Assembly (NCBI GenBank): GCA_021463145.1
Contig: JAJTWZ010000037.1
Location: forward strand, 1 to 41,737
Length of the DNA: 41,737 nucleotides
Origin: Blastocatellia bacterium
GTDB taxonomy: Bacteria; Acidobacteriota; Blastocatellia; UBA7656; JADIYM01
Reading direction: 5' to 3'
Shown piece after piece: positions 40,277 to 41,737 of the stretch (position 1 is the stretch's first letter; the number at the start of each line of letters is the position of its first letter). A program made the position numbers and the translations under genes. The notes beneath the pieces were generated by a model, which did no database searches, was not told the DNA's origin, and worked only from the letters and a program-made list of their open reading frames with translations.

Positions 40277-40842
40277 ACCTGTATCTCGTTCCATTCGTAA
40301 GCTGTTGATTCGGACGCCGCCTGATACGACGAGATTCCCAAGCCTGTTTCATCGGAGTTCGGGCAGCGCCAGATGCCCTTCCAGCCAGCAGTCGGCCAGA
40401 TAGAAGCCGGAATCCGTCGCCCGCGTGCAACGATCGGCGCTCGCCGTACCGCTCGAGCAGTCCTGAACTCCCCGCGCGACGCCGACCAACGCGCCAGGGC
40501 AATCGTGGATCTCGCAACGAAAGGCGCATCCGAACCCACCCGAGCCCGGGCCCGGGCGCGAGCAGAACCGGGCCACCGCCGAGATCCTCCATCGTCCGAC
40601 GGACCGGCAACCCAGTGCCGGTCGTACCCGGAGCGCGACGGGCCGGCCGGGGCGACCCGTGGCGGTCCGCCGCACAGGCGACCCAGCGCCGGTCGACCAC
40701 AGTGCGACGGGCCGGCCGTGGCTACGCGCTCCATCCCGGTCATCGAAGACGCAGCGCGCACAGTGTGGGTTCGTCATTCATCCTTGACGCCGTCGTGCGC
40801 GCCCGCTGATGCTTGACGTTCGGCTGCCTCAACTCCCTCTCG
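40277..40842. other. Repeat-bearing gene-poor region upstream of the tolC-like gene
   Basis: 566 nt without a confident gene. It contains a 71-bp direct repeat (40610-40727), a GCCCGGGCCCGGGC palindrome (40544-40557) and GC-rich sequence open in many frames. On the minus strand a frame ending at 40349 finishes in a plausible cysteine-rich peptide (RCEIHDCPGALVGV ... GFYLADCWLEGHL) with high GC at third codon positions. A small or decayed gene is possible, but no start, signal peptide or ribosome site supports it. Confidence 0.4.
40610..40727. repeat. 71-bp-period direct repeat with GACGGGCCGGCC core
   Basis: Two copies begin with ACCCAG(T/C)GCCGGTCG (40610 and 40681) and share GCGACGGGCCGGCC further in. 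The first copy also contains GTCGTACCCGGAGCGC, nearly identical to the arms of the hairpin at 19348-19435. It is therefore a member of a dispersed, GC-rich, intergenic repeat family. Confidence 0.7.
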
Positions 40843-41373
40843 ATGGCCCGCAACACTACGTCTTCTGCCGAACGAGCATCCGACTGGCTGTCGCGCCCTC
40901 TCCACGTTGTCTTGCTCGCACTCGCTGCCTCAGCCGCGTGGGCCCTCTACGCTGTGCTCCGCTTTCCACCAGAGAAAGCCACGCTCAACCTGGTGTACCA
41001 CGTTCCCATCGTCTTCCCGTTCGTCACGTTTCTCATCGAACGTTCTCGTTCGGCTCGGCAAGCGCCCTCCTGGTCCTTGGCACCTGACTCCGTCGTGCTG
41101 TCGCTGGCGATGTGGCGAATCATCGGCGACGTCCCGCTTGTGTCGGGCCACGCGCTATTCCTGTCGTACGCCGTCCTGACGAGCCGAACTCGAATCACGC
41201 GGTTCGCGGCAATGGTTGTCTTGCTTGAGACACTGTGGCTCAAGTTGATCGTTTGGCACGACTCCGCCACGCTCGGCTTCGGCCTGACGTTGGGTCTCTG
41301 TTTCGCGCTCGTGCACTGGTTGGTTCGCTCACGCGAGGCCCCGATCCCTGTCTTCAAGGGGACGCCGAACTAG
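40843..41373 (+). CDS. Small five-helix membrane protein of unknown function
   Basis: A 176-aa hydrophobic protein with about five helices (starting near PLHVVLLALAASAAWALYAV and ending near GLTLGLCFALVHWLV), not recognised. The start is uncertain: ATG 40843 gives MARNTTSS and no ribosome site is obvious; an upstream in-frame ATG at 40813 adds ten residues. Third codon positions are less GC-rich than in the rest of the window, which suggests recent acquisition or low expression. It lies between the repeat-rich gap and the terminal repeat. Confidence 0.55.
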   Translation: MARNTTSSAERASDWLSRPLHVVLLALAASAAWALYAVLRFPPEKATLNLVYHVPIVFPFVTFLIERSRSARQAPSWSLAPDSVVLSLAMWRIIGDVPLVSGHALFLSYAVLTSRTRITRFAAMVVLLETLWLKLIVWHDSATLGFGLTLGLCFALVHWLVRSREAPIPVFKGTPN

Positions 41374-41385
41374 CGCATCCAGCGG

Positions 41386-41567
41386 AGTTCATCTCATTGC
41401 TTCGCACTGACAGGGCAGTCTGAAACTCGGAACCCGTCGAACCTGGAATCAACAACTTACAGGGGAGTTTCCTGAGAGTTCGTCTCATTGCTTCGCACTG
41501 ACAGGGCAGTCTGAAACTCGGAATCCGCAGGAACTGGAATCAAGAGCTGGGAGGGGAGTATCTCGAA
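41386..41567. repeat. Two tandem 91-bp units inside terminal repeat copy B
   Basis: Unit 1 (41386-41476) and unit 2 (41477-41567) share their first ~47 bases with one mismatch, including CACTGACAGGGCAGTCTGAA, and later share CTGGAATCAA and GGGGAGT. Copy A at the window start has a single such unit. Unit number therefore varies between copies of the element. Confidence 0.8.
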
Positions 41568-41694
41568 AGACGGCCGTCTCGGCCGCGCAGGCTGTACCCG
41601 TACATTCAGCAAGCCTCTGCGACCGCGGAGCGGTCGATGTAATAGTTCCCCACACGCCTGCGGCGTACCCCCTGGGATGAAACGGGCAGAGGGG
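41477..41694. repeat. Terminal repeat, copy B (inverted relative to window start)
   Basis: Reverse-complement partner of positions 20-275. Positions 41614-41666 are identical to 46-98 (53 bp), and a hairpin (41620-41636, CGACCGC/GCGGTCG) lies inside. A minus-strand open frame crosses it but differs in frame use from copy A and shows no protein family. The remaining 43 nt to the window end (41695-41737) show nothing recognisable. Confidence 0.8.
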
Positions 41695-41737
41695 AGCCGT
41701 ATACTCGCGTCGGCGCCGACGTCGCAGGTCGTCACTG

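Noticed and set aside
40610-40727. CRISPR array
   Set aside because: Only two diverged copies, no constant-length unique spacers and no cas genes.

Overview
The window is 41.7 kb of GC-rich bacterial chromosome. The gene content points to a Gram-negative respiring bacterium, most likely a member of the Acidobacteriota. The main signs are a secreted 'VWFA-related Acidobacterial' protein, alternative complex III (ACIII), a TolC porin, TMTC-like membrane glycosyltransferase/TPR proteins and many secreted proteins. This assignment is inferred from gene families; no rRNA or tRNA gene was seen.

Layout. At 0-0.28 kb lies one copy of a repeat whose inverted partner sits at the other end of the window (41.39-41.69 kb); 53 bp are identical between them. 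Next come ftsK (minus strand) and a divergent pair: a pyridoxamine-phosphate-oxidase-like flavoprotein (minus) and an NsrR/IscR-type Rrf2 regulator (plus). The two share a 277-nt region with CRP/FNR-like operators. From 4.5 to 19.2 kb runs an unbroken plus-strand block of eleven genes with tiny gaps or ATGA-type overlaps: a diheme cytochrome c (narC-like), narG, narH, narJ, narI, then actA, actB, actC, actD, actE and actF. It ends at two strong hairpins.

From 19.4 to 27.4 kb the minus strand carries a VWFA-related secreted protein, a secreted IPT-fold protein, a GT2 glycosyltransferase, a TMTC-like membrane/TPR protein and a proline-rich single-pass protein. A plus-strand persulfide dioxygenase-rhodanese fusion (27.7-29.2 kb) is followed by minus-strand genes: two adjacent murJ paralogues, an M1-like secreted peptidase, a multi-span membrane protein and a WaaE/KdtX-like glycosyltransferase. 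Then come a plus-strand YpfJ-type zinc peptidase, a minus-strand TolC-family protein, a 566-nt repeat-bearing gap, and a small membrane protein of atypical codon use beside the terminal repeat.

How the genes work together. The central block encodes a complete cytoplasm-facing nitrate reductase (or nitrite oxidoreductase), all six canonical ACIII subunits and a membrane-anchored diheme cytochrome. It would link quinol, periplasmic cytochrome c and nitrate/nitrite in one transcription unit under NO/Fe-S and CRP/FNR-type control. No cytochrome oxidase, NarK transporter or later denitrification gene is present. This Nar-ACIII fusion of operons is the most interesting system here. Other points worth a second look are the window-end inverted repeats, a GGGCCGGCC-core dispersed repeat family, the double murJ, and the M1 peptidase without a GAMEN motif.
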